A stretch of DNA of 64,000 bases from CBDCHC01 sp965217075 (lineage in GTDB: Bacteria > Pseudomonadota > Gammaproteobacteria > PS1 > Pseudothioglobaceae): positions 1 to 64,000 of the forward strand of contig CBDCHC010000013.1 of NCBI GenBank assembly GCA_965217075.1, given 5' to 3'. How positions within the stretch are numbered: the first letter of the stretch is position 1; every line of letters starts with the position of its first letter. Under the pieces are notes generated by a model. That model was not told where the DNA came from, did not search any database, and saw only the letters and a list, made by a program, of their open reading frames with translations. A program made the position numbers and the translations under genes. Shown piece by piece: positions 1 to 8,705 of this stretch.

Positions 1-134
1 GAGTGTACGCACTAATTGAAGATATTGAGGCAAGAGGTATTTCAACAAAAATAATGAATAATATAAAAAAAGTAGATTATACTGCTTTTGTTGATTTAGT
101 TGTAGAGCATGGAACACCAGTTTCGTGGTTATAG
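1..134 (+). CDS. dsrH: DsrH, C-terminal end (partial)
   Basis: This is the last 43 codons of an open frame that enters from the left edge (codons in phase with base 3) and stops at 132-134. The peptide ends in VVEHGTPVSWL, which resembles the end of DsrH/TusB proteins. DsrH is part of the cytoplasmic DsrEFH sulfurtransferase hexamer that passes sulfur to DsrC. Position supports the call: dsrC begins 28 bp downstream on the same strand, the usual order dsrE-F-H-C. The N-terminal part is outside the window, so the conserved DsrH cysteine cannot be checked. Confidence 0.8.
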   Translation, partial: VYALIEDIEARGISTKIMNNIKKVDYTAFVDLVVEHGTPVSWL

Positions 135-162
135 TTTTTATAAATAATAAATAGGAGAAAAA

Positions 163-486
163 ATGGCAGATATACTAGGAGCTCCAGTAGATGAAGAAGG
201 TTTTTTATTAAATCTTAACGATTGGAACAAAGAAATTGCGGTTGAAATGGCAAAAAACGATAATATTGATTTATCAGATGAGCATTGGGGTGTAATTAAT
301 TTTTTAAGAGATTATTTTGAGGAGTATCAAATAGCTCCAGCTGTGCGTGTATTAACTAAAGCTATTGCTAAAAAAATGGGTAAAGATAAAGGTAATTCTA
401 AATATTTATATTCTTTATTTCCTTATGGACCAGGCAAACAAGGTTGTAGATTTGCTGGTTTACCTAAACCTACTGGTTGTATTTAA
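163..486 (+). CDS. dsrC: DsrC sulfur carrier protein
   Basis: DsrC is a small soluble protein that carries sulfur on a flexible C-terminal arm and is the substrate of DsrAB and of the DsrMKJOP complex. The protein is 107 residues, normal for the family. It ends in CRFAGLPKPTGCI, with the two conserved arm cysteines at residues 95 and 106 (penultimate), so it is a true DsrC rather than a TusE-like relative lacking one of them. A good ribosome binding site (aggag) lies just before the ATG. It sits between dsrH and dsrM and is followed by a strong hairpin at 505-537, which may set its mRNA level apart from the downstream genes. Confidence 0.97.
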   Translation: MADILGAPVDEEGFLLNLNDWNKEIAVEMAKNDNIDLSDEHWGVINFLRDYFEEYQIAPAVRVLTKAIAKKMGKDKGNSKYLYSLFPYGPGKQGCRFAGLPKPTGCI

Positions 487-504
487 TATTTAGTTAAAAA
501 GTAG

Positions 505-537
505 CAATAAGAATATGATTTATTCATATTCTTATTG
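505..537 (+). promoter_or_regulatory. Perfect 14-bp hairpin between dsrC and dsrM
   Basis: Bases 505-518 (CAATAAGAATATGA) are the exact reverse complement of 524-537, separated by a 5-base loop. No long T run follows, so it is not a classic intrinsic terminator. It is more likely a partial terminator or an mRNA-stabilising structure that protects the 3' end of dsrC message. DsrC is needed in much larger amounts than the membrane complex, which makes such an element sensible. The function is inferred. Confidence 0.65.
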
Positions 538-560
538 AGCACTTGTAACCTTAAAAAAAT

Positions 561-1352
561 ATGATAACTTCTATTTTTATAGCACTATTTTATATAGCTA
601 CAATTATTTTTGTAATAGGCATGGCACGTAAAATATATACATTTGCGACTACGCCACTACCACTTAAAATACCAGTGGCTCCAACTGCTTTTACTAAATC
701 AGGTGTTATTGTTAGAGTATTACAAGAAGTTTTTCTTTTTAGAAGTTTATTTTATTCAAATAAATGGATTTGGATTTTTGGTTATTTATTTCATATTGGT
801 TTATTATTAATCACCTTACGTCATTTACGTTATTTTTGGCCTGGAGATGTACCGGATTTATTATTACTTACACAGCCTTTTAAATACGCAGCTTTTATGA
901 TGTTAATAGGGTTGCTTGGCTTATTAGGTAGAAGAGTTTTTGTTGATAGAGTGCGTTATATATCAGCGCCAAGTGATTATTTAATGTTAATAATGTTAAT
1001 AATTATTGTTATTACTGGCATTATTATGACTTTTACTAGTAATCATATTGATATTATTATGGTAAAAAGTTTTGCTACAGGTTTGCTTGCTTTTAATTGG
1101 AGCGATATGCCGTCTGAAATACAATTTATAGTGCATTTTTTATTAGCTATGGTGCTATTATTAATTGCACCTATATCTAAATTATTACATATACCTGGAA
1201 TATTTTTTAGTCCAACCATAACCCAAGTTGACGATGCACGTAAAAAACGAAATATTGCTAATTGGGCTTTAAAACAAGAATTAGATAACGAAATTGTATT
1301 AGAACAAACATTAGGCGCTGATGAAGATATTAATAAAACAAAGAAAAAATGA
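561..1352 (+). CDS. dsrM: DsrM, membrane cytochrome b subunit of DsrMKJOP
   Basis: DsrM is the NarI-like diheme cytochrome b subunit that exchanges electrons between the quinone pool and DsrK. The 263-residue protein is mostly hydrophobic with five or six membrane segments. Candidate heme-ligand histidines lie in or near membrane helices (for example FHIGLLL, LRHLRY and IVHFLLA). A charged cytoplasmic tail follows the last helix. The ATG at 561 is the first in frame after the hairpin. The 3' end overlaps the dsrK start by 4 bp, which suggests translational coupling. The order C-M-K is that of other sulfur oxidizers. Confidence 0.95.
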   Translation: MITSIFIALFYIATIIFVIGMARKIYTFATTPLPLKIPVAPTAFTKSGVIVRVLQEVFLFRSLFYSNKWIWIFGYLFHIGLLLITLRHLRYFWPGDVPDLLLLTQPFKYAAFMMLIGLLGLLGRRVFVDRVRYISAPSDYLMLIMLIIIVITGIIMTFTSNHIDIIMVKSFATGLLAFNWSDMPSEIQFIVHFLLAMVLLLIAPISKLLHIPGIFFSPTITQVDDARKKRNIANWALKQELDNEIVLEQTLGADEDINKTKKK

Positions 1353-2932
1353 AAGACTTTAAAGTACCAGAATTAGAAGAATATATTGCTGTTCCAGAAA
1401 TAAGCCCTGGAGTTATGGAAGGGAAAGGGCCGTTTAAATCAAATGAAGAGTTTCAGAAGCCGCTTGGTTTTCCTGGTAAAAAACAAGAAAATTGGCAAGA
1501 AGTTGCAATTGCTAAAATGGGTGAATTAAAGTCTAAATATCATTCGGTACAAGTATTTTTAGATAGCTGTGTTAAATGTGGAGCTTGTACTGATAAATGT
1601 CATTATTTTTTAGGATCATCTGATCCTAAAAATATGCCAGTAGCTAGACAGGATTTATTTAGAAGCGTTTACCGTCGTCATTTTACTTTTGCTGGTAAAT
1701 ATTTCCCCAAACTAGTTGGTGCTAAAGATTTAGATGATACAATGCTTGATGATTGGTATAATTATTTTCATCAATGTTCGCAATGTCGTCGTTGTTCAGT
1801 ATTTTGCCCATATGGCATTGATACTGCAGAAATTTCTATGGCAGCAAGAGAAGTGTTAGATGCTGTTAGTATTGGGCAAAAATATTGTAATCAAATTTTA
1901 GGTAAGGCTGTAACTATTGGCAATAATTTAGGTTTGCCAGAGCCAGCGCTTAGAGATACTTTGCTTGATTTAGAAGAAGAGATAGAAGAAGAAACAGGCG
2001 TAGCTATTAAATATCCTCTTGATAAAGAAGGTACAGAAATTTTGCTGATTACACCATCAGCTGATTTTTTTGCAGAACCACATATAGATGGATTAATTGG
2101 CTATGGTAAAGTATTTCATGAAGATGGTGTTAGTTGGACATTTAGCTCATATGCTTCAGAAGCCGCTAACTTTGGAATGTTTATCGGTAGTTATGATGTA
2201 ATGCGTAAGGCAGCATTACGTATTCGTAAGGCTGCACTAGATTTGAAAGTATCTCGTATTATGGTTGGTGAGTGCGGACATGCTTGGCGTGTGGCTTATA
2301 GTTTTTGGAATACTTTGTCTGGAGTAGGAGCTGGAGCTACAGATGAGTTTGCACTTAAATTACAGAATCAATTAGATAAGAATTACCCGCAACCACAGCA
2401 TATAATTGAGTATACATATGATTTAATTAAACAAGATAAATTAAAATTTGATAAAAGCGCTAATGATGATAGAACAGTAACATTTCATGATAGTTGTAAT
2501 GTTGCTCGTGCAACTAATATGGGCGGCATTAAAGGCGGGCAATTTATTTTACCACGCGAAGTGCTAAAGGCAGTTTGTAATAACTATGTAGATATGAAAA
2601 GAGAAAGTATTATGGAATCTACTTTTTGCTGTGGAGGTGGTGGTGGTCTTTTAACTGATGATTTAATGGAAATTAGAGTTAAAGGAGCAATGCCAAGAAT
2701 GCAAGCGCTTAAAGAGGTTGAGAAAGATTATGGAGTAAATACCTTAGCTGCTATTTGTGCTATTTGTAAAACACAATTTTTAAAGGTATTACCAAAATTT
2801 GATTTTGATCCGTATATGATAGTAAGTGTTCATCAACTGGTAGGTGATGCTATTATATTAAGTGATCAAAAAAATATAGAAGAAAAAGAAAAAACCGAGA
2901 CTAATAATGTTTCAGATCCAATAACTAAATAA
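1349..2932 (+). CDS. dsrK: DsrK, HdrD-like iron-sulfur subunit
   Basis: DsrK is the cytoplasmic catalytic subunit of DsrMKJOP and is related to heterodisulfide reductase HdrD. It is thought to act on the DsrC trisulfide or disulfide. Two 4Fe-4S motifs are visible, with cysteines at 74/77/80/84 and 143/146/149/153. A later CCG-type domain has the FCCGGGGG motif, which binds the unusual catalytic cluster. At 527 residues it matches the family. It overlaps dsrM by 4 bp, and dsrL follows after 18 bp with its own aggag ribosome binding site. Confidence 0.96.
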   Translation: MKDFKVPELEEYIAVPEISPGVMEGKGPFKSNEEFQKPLGFPGKKQENWQEVAIAKMGELKSKYHSVQVFLDSCVKCGACTDKCHYFLGSSDPKNMPVARQDLFRSVYRRHFTFAGKYFPKLVGAKDLDDTMLDDWYNYFHQCSQCRRCSVFCPYGIDTAEISMAAREVLDAVSIGQKYCNQILGKAVTIGNNLGLPEPALRDTLLDLEEEIEEETGVAIKYPLDKEGTEILLITPSADFFAEPHIDGLIGYGKVFHEDGVSWTFSSYASEAANFGMFIGSYDVMRKAALRIRKAALDLKVSRIMVGECGHAWRVAYSFWNTLSGVGAGATDEFALKLQNQLDKNYPQPQHIIEYTYDLIKQDKLKFDKSANDDRTVTFHDSCNVARATNMGGIKGGQFILPREVLKAVCNNYVDMKRESIMESTFCCGGGGGLLTDDLMEIRVKGAMPRMQALKEVEKDYGVNTLAAICAICKTQFLKVLPKFDFDPYMIVSVHQLVGDAIILSDQKNIEEKEKTETNNVSDPITK

Positions 2933-2950
2933 TTTTATAGGAGAATAGCT

Positions 2951-4912
2951 ATGCAAAATAACTCATATGGTAAACCAACAAAAGGAGATAATCATACTTT
3001 TAGGTTATATACAGATGATGGAGATAATCAACAACAAGTTCCTTTTAGTGAAAAAATATTTCAAAATGATACTTCTCATAAATGCCCTACTTATGTTTTA
3101 CAAACCCCACCTTGTCAAGGCTCTTGCCCATCTGGGCATAATATTCGTGGTTGGCTTGATATTGTAAGAGGTTTAGAAAAACCTACAGGTGATATGAGTT
3201 GGCAAGAATACGCTTTTCGTCGAGCAACTGACGCTAACCCCTTTCCATCAATTATGGGCAGAGTATGTCCAGCTCCGTGCGAAGATGGTTGTAATCGTAA
3301 TGAGGTAGAAGATACAGTAGGCATTAATGCAGTTGAACAATTCATTGGTGATGCTGCTAGAGATGCAGGTTGGCAATTTGAAATTAATGCTAAAGATAGT
3401 GGTAAAAAAGTAGCTATTATTGGTGGTGGTTGTGGTGGTTTAGCAGCAGCATTACAATTGCGTCGTAAAGGACATAGCGTTACTATATTTGAAAAATATG
3501 ATACATTAGGTGGAATGATGATGTATGGTATTCCTGATTACCGTGTGCCACGAGATTTGCTTGAATATGAAATTAATCGTATTATAGCAACTGGTGTTGA
3601 AACAAAAATGAATACGAAGGTAGGCGTAGATATTTCACTTAAAGATATAGAAAAAAAGTATGACGCAGTATTATTTGCAATTGGTGCTATGAGTGGTCGT
3701 TCTTTACCAGTTTCTGGTGGAGATGCGCCAAATTGTGTATCAGGCGTAGCTTTTCTTGAAGCATATAATCAGGGTAGACTTAAATATGTAACTGGTAATA
3801 TAATTTGTATTGGCGGCGGCGATACCTCTATAGATGTAGTTTCTGTTGCTCGTCGTTTAGGTAAAATTAAAAACTTTGCTAACAAAGATCGCCCAGAACA
3901 TATTATTTTTAGTGATACTACACATGATGTAGTTGATACTTCAGCTAGACTTGGGGCAAAGGTATTTTTGATTACTCGTTCTTCTATCAATGATATGGCT
4001 GCTGCAAAAGAAGAAATTGATGATGCAACGCGTGAAGGAGTAGATATTAAAGATAGACTTAATCCTATTGCTGTAATTAAAGATGAAAATGGCAGGGCTA
4101 TTGCATTAAGAGTAGAAAAATTAGCAGATGATGGTAAGGCGATTAAAGGAAGTGAATTTAATATAGAATGTGAGTTAATTGTAGCTGCAATTGGTCAAAG
4201 CGTTGATGCAGAAGGTATTGATAATTCATTCTTTAATGAAAAAGGTTTTATTGATGCTGATAGAAATTATCAAATTCCTAACAAACCAGGATTTTTTGTT
4301 TGTGGTGATGTTGTGCGTCCTCATTTACTTACAACTGCAATTGGCCAGGCTACTATTGCAGCAGAAACTATTGATAGTTATTTAACTGTAGATAAAGTTA
4401 AATTACGCCCAAAAGTCGATGTTTATTATTTTGACTTATTAGAGAAATTAAAAGAATGGGACTTATCTCCAACAAGTTTTAACGCTAGTAGTGATAATTT
4501 AAGAGGAACTGATACTAATAACTATGCAGTACATAATTTTGAAGATCGTTCTTTTGCTTCAATTATTCCTCATACAGAGTTATTTTTAGGTCATTTTGAT
4601 TATGAAAAGCGTAATCAACGTAATCATAAAATAATTAATAGTGAGAATGTGCTTGGTAATTTTGAAGAGAGATTAATTGGCTATAATAAAGATGAAGCAA
4701 AAAAAGAATCAGATCGTTGTATGAGTTGTGGGCTTTGTTTTGAGTGCGACAATTGTATTATGTATTGTCCGCAAGATGCAGTATTTAAAGTTAAAAAAGA
4801 AAAAAATACTTTAGGTAGATATGTTGATACTGATTACAATAAATGTATTGGTTGTCATATTTGTGCTGATGTTTGTCCTACTGGTTATATACAGATGGGA
4901 CTTGGGGAATAA
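2951..4912 (+). CDS. dsrL: DsrL, NAD(P)H:acceptor oxidoreductase (GltD-like)
   Basis: DsrL is a cytoplasmic iron-sulfur flavoprotein that connects DsrAB to NAD(P) and is essential for sulfur-globule oxidation in Allochromatium. The 653-residue protein has a cysteine-rich N-terminal region (CPTYVLQTPPCQGSCPSGHN), an FAD site (GGGCGGLAAALQLRRKGH) and a second dinucleotide site (CIGGGDTSID). The C-terminal ferredoxin domain has two clusters (CMSCGLCFECDNCIMYCP and CIGCHICADVCP). This domain order is that of DsrL. The gene lies between dsrK and dsrJ, as in other sulfur oxidizers. Confidence 0.96.
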   Translation: MQNNSYGKPTKGDNHTFRLYTDDGDNQQQVPFSEKIFQNDTSHKCPTYVLQTPPCQGSCPSGHNIRGWLDIVRGLEKPTGDMSWQEYAFRRATDANPFPSIMGRVCPAPCEDGCNRNEVEDTVGINAVEQFIGDAARDAGWQFEINAKDSGKKVAIIGGGCGGLAAALQLRRKGHSVTIFEKYDTLGGMMMYGIPDYRVPRDLLEYEINRIIATGVETKMNTKVGVDISLKDIEKKYDAVLFAIGAMSGRSLPVSGGDAPNCVSGVAFLEAYNQGRLKYVTGNIICIGGGDTSIDVVSVARRLGKIKNFANKDRPEHIIFSDTTHDVVDTSARLGAKVFLITRSSINDMAAAKEEIDDATREGVDIKDRLNPIAVIKDENGRAIALRVEKLADDGKAIKGSEFNIECELIVAAIGQSVDAEGIDNSFFNEKGFIDADRNYQIPNKPGFFVCGDVVRPHLLTTAIGQATIAAETIDSYLTVDKVKLRPKVDVYYFDLLEKLKEWDLSPTSFNASSDNLRGTDTNNYAVHNFEDRSFASIIPHTELFLGHFDYEKRNQRNHKIINSENVLGNFEERLIGYNKDEAKKESDRCMSCGLCFECDNCIMYCPQDAVFKVKKEKNTLGRYVDTDYNKCIGCHICADVCPTGYIQMGLGE

Positions 4913-4919
4913 AAATATT

Positions 4920-5309
4920 ATGTATAAAATATTAATTATTTTTTGTATTTTTGTTGCTAATAATATATTTGCACACGGCAAAGTTGAACATTATAAAACC
5001 AGTAGCACATCTAAAGCTAAAGAGATGATAGATGCTGGTAAAAAATATCATAAAAATATTAATATTATTCGTAAAAAACACCCTGAATTTTTAATTCATA
5101 AAAGGGATAAAACTTTGCGTCAAGGAATTAGAAATAAAGAAAATTCTTTAAAAGGCTGTGTTAATTGTCATGCTAATAAAGATAAAAATTATAAATATAT
5201 ACCAGTCAATAACAAAAATCAATTTTGCTCTAATTGTCATAAGAAAGTTGGACAAACTTTAGACTGTTTTAGTTGTCATCGTACAACACCAAGTGGAGGC
5301 AATAGATGA
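4920..5309 (+). CDS. dsrJ: DsrJ, periplasmic triheme cytochrome c
   Basis: DsrJ is the triheme cytochrome c subunit of DsrMKJOP. I start it at the ATG at 4920, giving 129 residues. A longer reading from 4821 would run through the end of dsrL and adds no signal peptide. Residues 1-18 form a signal peptide ending in NNIFA. Three CxxCH heme motifs start at C80, C103 and C116. The mature protein has no cysteine outside these motifs, whereas Allochromatium DsrJ is reported to use an extra cysteine as a heme ligand. The gene overlaps dsrO by 4 bp. Confidence 0.93.
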   Translation: MYKILIIFCIFVANNIFAHGKVEHYKTSSTSKAKEMIDAGKKYHKNINIIRKKHPEFLIHKRDKTLRQGIRNKENSLKGCVNCHANKDKNYKYIPVNNKNQFCSNCHKKVGQTLDCFSCHRTTPSGGNR

Positions 5310-6019
5310 GTAAAAAGTTAGATCGTCGCAATTTTATAAAAATTGGTAGTACAGCTATTGCAATTGGTACTGGTATTAGTTTGACAACTTTTGCCAAGAA
5401 TAATACAGCGGTAAATAATGATAAGAGATGGGGCATGTTGGTTGACACCACCAAATGCATAGATGGTTGTGATGATTGCGTTAACGCTTGTAAGAAGGAA
5501 AATGGCTGGGGTAATGAAAAAAAATCTAATAAATATCAACAAGCAAATTGGATTAGAAAAGTAACTATTAAAGATAAAGCTACTGGAAAAATAGATAATT
5601 TACCATTAATGTGTCAGCACTGCGCTCAACCACCTTGCGTGGATGTTTGTCCAACAGGCGCCTCAATGAAAAGAGAAGATGGTATTGTTTTAGTAGATAG
5701 GCATATTTGCATTGGTTGTCGTTATTGTATGATGGCATGCCCGTATGATGCGCGTTCATTTGTACATGAAGATATAACGGAGCAAAAAGAACATATGCCA
5801 AGAGGAAAAGGCACAGTAGAATCTTGTACTATGTGTGTGCATAAAATAGATAATAATGAACAGCCAGCTTGTGTTGATAGTTGCACTAGTGGTGCATTAT
5901 TATTTGGTGATTTATATGATAATAATAGCGAAATTAGTCAGCGTTTAAAAAAAGTTCAGTCTGATCAAATTAGAGCAGATTTAAATTTAAATACTGCTAT
6001 TCGTTATAGTGGAATTTAA
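5306..6019 (+). CDS. dsrO: DsrO, periplasmic ferredoxin subunit
   Basis: DsrO is an iron-sulfur protein exported by the Tat pathway. It moves electrons between DsrJ and the membrane subunit DsrP. The N-terminus has a Tat motif (DRRNFIK) followed by a hydrophobic stretch. The mature part has several groups of cysteines typical of a four-cluster ferredoxin of the NrfC/DmsB type, among them CQHCAQPPCVDVCP, CIGCRYCMMACP and CTMCVHK. It is 237 residues long, normal for the family, and is coupled to dsrJ by a 4-bp overlap. Confidence 0.95.
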   Translation: MSKKLDRRNFIKIGSTAIAIGTGISLTTFAKNNTAVNNDKRWGMLVDTTKCIDGCDDCVNACKKENGWGNEKKSNKYQQANWIRKVTIKDKATGKIDNLPLMCQHCAQPPCVDVCPTGASMKREDGIVLVDRHICIGCRYCMMACPYDARSFVHEDITEQKEHMPRGKGTVESCTMCVHKIDNNEQPACVDSCTSGALLFGDLYDNNSEISQRLKKVQSDQIRADLNLNTAIRYSGI

Positions 6020-6026
6020 TAATATT

Positions 6027-7214
6027 ATGAGCAATATTAGATATTTAAAAATACAACAATCTGGCAGAGGATTCTATATTTTTACTACTATTCTTATTAG
6101 TTTAGTTTTGTTGGCACTTGTTAGTGTTTTTTATATGGAACATAACGGGCATTTTGTAACTGGTATGAATAATCGTATTGTATGGGGTATGCCACATATA
6201 TTTGCAATTTTTCTTATTGTAGCAGCTTCTGGGGCACTTAATATAGCCTCTATAGCATCAGTTTTTAAAAAAGAGCTATATAAGCCTTTAGCACGATTGT
6301 CCACAGTATTATCAATTATATTATTAGCTGGTGGTTTAATGGTATTAGTGCTTGATCTTGGTCGTCCAGATAGACTTATAATTGCTATGACTAGATATAA
6401 TTTTCATTCTATTTTTGCTTGGAATATTATTTTATATAATGGTTTTTTCGTAATAGTTGGTATTTATGCGTGGATGATGCTTGAACGTAAAATGAATAAA
6501 TATAGCACTATTGTAGGTAAATTTGCTTTTATTTGGCGACTTATTTTAACTACAGGAACTGGCTCTATTTTTGGTTTTTTAGTTGCTCGTCAGGCTTATG
6601 ATGCTGTTATTATGGGGCCAATGTTTGTTATCATGTCGTTTGCATTTGGTTTGGCTATATATTTACTTATTCTTATTGCTTTTTATAAGTGGAGTAATAG
6701 AGAGTTAGGCAATATAATAACTAACAGACTGTCTAATTTATTAGGAATATTTGTAGCAGCTATTTTTTATTTTGTGGCAATCTACCATTTAGGCAATTTA
6801 TATTTAGCAGAAAATAACGGTGTTGAAAGTTTTATTTTGTTTAATGGCGGTATATATACAAAAATATTTTGGTACGGTCAAGTTATTTTAGGACTTATAA
6901 TTCCTTTATTACTTATTTATTGTCCTCGCACCCGTAATAAAATTTCTACATTAAGTCTAGCAAGTGTTTTAATTATAATAGGAGGCATGGCGCAACTTTA
7001 TGTAATAATAATTGGTGGGCAAGCTTATCCAATGGAGATATTTGTTGGTAAGGAAATATTAACTGGTTACGGAGAAATTGTAGTGTATAATAGTAGTTTT
7101 TTTGAGATTTTGTTGGGAGTAGGTAGTTTTGCTTTTGTTGTGCTTATAGCAATATATGCTGTTAAATTATTACCATTACTACCAGAAAATTTAAGTAACA
7201 AATTATTTAAATAA
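6027..7214 (+). CDS. dsrP: DsrP, NrfD-like integral membrane subunit
   Basis: DsrP is the NrfD/PsrC-family quinone-interacting membrane subunit of DsrMKJOP. The protein is about 395 residues and has about ten hydrophobic helices. I prefer the ATG at 6027. A GTG at 6009 would add six residues and overlap dsrO. It is the last recognisable dsr gene in the window: the dsrN, dsrR and dsrS genes that follow dsrP in Allochromatium are not next to it here. Confidence 0.93.
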   Translation: MSNIRYLKIQQSGRGFYIFTTILISLVLLALVSVFYMEHNGHFVTGMNNRIVWGMPHIFAIFLIVAASGALNIASIASVFKKELYKPLARLSTVLSIILLAGGLMVLVLDLGRPDRLIIAMTRYNFHSIFAWNIILYNGFFVIVGIYAWMMLERKMNKYSTIVGKFAFIWRLILTTGTGSIFGFLVARQAYDAVIMGPMFVIMSFAFGLAIYLLILIAFYKWSNRELGNIITNRLSNLLGIFVAAIFYFVAIYHLGNLYLAENNGVESFILFNGGIYTKIFWYGQVILGLIIPLLLIYCPRTRNKISTLSLASVLIIIGGMAQLYVIIIGGQAYPMEIFVGKEILTGYGEIVVYNSSFFEILLGVGSFAFVVLIAIYAVKLLPLLPENLSNKLFK

Positions 7215-7228
7215 TTAGGTTTTTTTAT

Positions 7229-7558
7229 ATGAAATTTATACTGTTAATTGTTGTATTATTTACTTTAAGTTCTTGTAATTTATTTGATAATAATATTAAA
7301 AACAAATGTAGTTGTGATGATAAAAATATTAAAGAACATGGAGCTTTAAATAAAGAAGTTAAAGTAACTAAAGACTATATTTATAAAAAATATAATAGAA
7401 ATAATACCACCACTACTAAAAAAATCATTAAAATAAACGCTATTAAAAGTAAAAGTAAAAATAATACTATTAGTAGTGAAAAAAGAGTCAAAAAAGTAGA
7501 AATTTTAGAGCCAATACCTATGTATGATATTGGTGTTAAGCCTTCTACTAGTAAATAG
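7229..7558 (+). CDS. Small lipoprotein of unknown function
   Basis: A 109-residue protein with a lipoprotein signal peptide: a hydrophobic stretch followed by the lipobox LSSC, with Cys16 as the expected lipidated residue. The mature part is rich in Lys, Asn and Thr with no recognisable domain. It starts 14 bp after dsrP on the same strand, so it is probably co-transcribed with the dsr genes. Whether it has a role in sulfur metabolism is unknown. Confidence 0.65.
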   Translation: MKFILLIVVLFTLSSCNLFDNNIKNKCSCDDKNIKEHGALNKEVKVTKDYIYKKYNRNNTTTTKKIIKINAIKSKSKNNTISSEKRVKKVEILEPIPMYDIGVKPSTSK

Positions 7559-7607
7559 AATTCGTAAGAATAAGTTTTATAATTTTTAAAAAAAAGGAGA
7601 TAAGTTT

Positions 7608-8636
7608 ATGAAAAAGATTTTATTATTTGTTGGACTGGGTTTGTTCCAATTAGGAGTGTTTGCTCATCAAATGAAGGCAAATGCTATGCATGACGGTGGA
7701 TTTAATTGGAATGGTGTTAGTCATATTCATACTAAAGATGGTAGAATAATTAAAACTGTTACTAAAGTGAAGAAAACAGTTGTTAGAAGAAAACCAGTTA
7801 TACAACCAACTAGAGACACTACTACTTATAAGCCTATGGCTAAACCAGTTAGATATGTTTCTAATAATAACAAAGCTGAAATGATAAAAATTACAGGCAT
7901 TAAAGGCTTAGATGGTATAGCTAAGGTTGGAGAGTGTTATACTACAGCTTATGTAGAGCCAGTTTGTACTACTGTTGCTAAAAAAGTTTTATCTTCACCT
8001 GCTTACGATGAGATTGAAATTGTACCTGCAGTTACTAAATATGTAACTAAAAAGATTTTAATTGAAGATGTAAAAATTATTGAGGAATATGTTCCTGCTT
8101 TATATGAAAATGTTAGCAAAAAAGTATTAGTAAAAGAATCTTATACAGAGTGGAAAAAAGGTAATTTTTCTCCTGTACAAAAAACTTTAAATGGTGAAAC
8201 TTATTGTTTAGTAACTGTACCAGCTCAATATAAATATACGGTAGAAAAAGTTCTTAAAGTACCAGCTACTACTAAAAAAAGAACTATTCCTGCTGTTTAC
8301 AAAACAGTAAAACAGAAAGTTATTGTTAGTCCTGCTAGACATAAAGTATCAAGACATATATCTGCCAAATATAAAACAGTACAAAGTTGTGTTGAAGATA
8401 AAGCAGGACATTATGAGTGGCGCAGTATTTTGTGTGAACAAAACGCTACTTCTGTTGTGCTTAAAAACTTTGAGAGAGCATTGTCTCGTAGAGGTTATTT
8501 ATCAAGCTCTAATGTTGATGGTAAAATAAACGAGCAGACAGTTCTTGCTATTAAAGAGTTTCAAAGAAAAAATAAACTAAAAGTTGATGGTTTAGTTAAT
8601 ATAGATACTGTTAAGGCTTTAGGAGTTAAATATTAA
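7608..8636 (+). CDS. Secreted protein with Tyr/Val-rich repeats and a peptidoglycan-binding domain
   Basis: A 342-residue exported protein. Residues 1-19 form a signal peptide (ending GVFA). Residues about 95-275 hold degenerate repeats of the pattern VPA-x-Y-x-TV-x-KKVLV, which look like repeated beta hairpins. The C-terminal 60 residues match a PG_binding_1 domain, with FERALSRRGYLSSSNVDGKI followed by AIKEFQRKN. It probably sits in the periplasm attached to the cell wall. A strong ribosome binding site (aaaggaga) precedes the ATG, and a terminator at 8656-8688 ends the transcription unit. I do not recognise a specific family. Confidence 0.75.
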   Translation: MKKILLFVGLGLFQLGVFAHQMKANAMHDGGFNWNGVSHIHTKDGRIIKTVTKVKKTVVRRKPVIQPTRDTTTYKPMAKPVRYVSNNNKAEMIKITGIKGLDGIAKVGECYTTAYVEPVCTTVAKKVLSSPAYDEIEIVPAVTKYVTKKILIEDVKIIEEYVPALYENVSKKVLVKESYTEWKKGNFSPVQKTLNGETYCLVTVPAQYKYTVEKVLKVPATTKKRTIPAVYKTVKQKVIVSPARHKVSRHISAKYKTVQSCVEDKAGHYEWRSILCEQNATSVVLKNFERALSRRGYLSSSNVDGKINEQTVLAIKEFQRKNKLKVDGLVNIDTVKALGVKY

Positions 8637-8655
8637 TTAATTATTTAAAATTGAT

Positions 8656-8688
8656 AATAAAAAAGAAGCTTTAAGCTTCTTTTTTATT
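8656..8688 (+). terminator. Intrinsic terminator after the dsr-linked genes
   Basis: An A-rich arm, then GAAGC, a TTTAA loop, GCTTC and a T run form a symmetrical hairpin with U tract. It lies 19 bp after the stop codon of the peptidoglycan-binding gene and just before alaS. It would work in both directions. Confidence 0.85.
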
Positions 8689-8705
8689 ATCTGTAAGTAA
8701 AATAT

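Noticed and set aside
4821..4919. Longer dsrJ start at 4821
   Set aside because: The extension lies inside dsrL and puts polar sequence before the signal peptide; the ATG at 4920 gives a proper exported protein.
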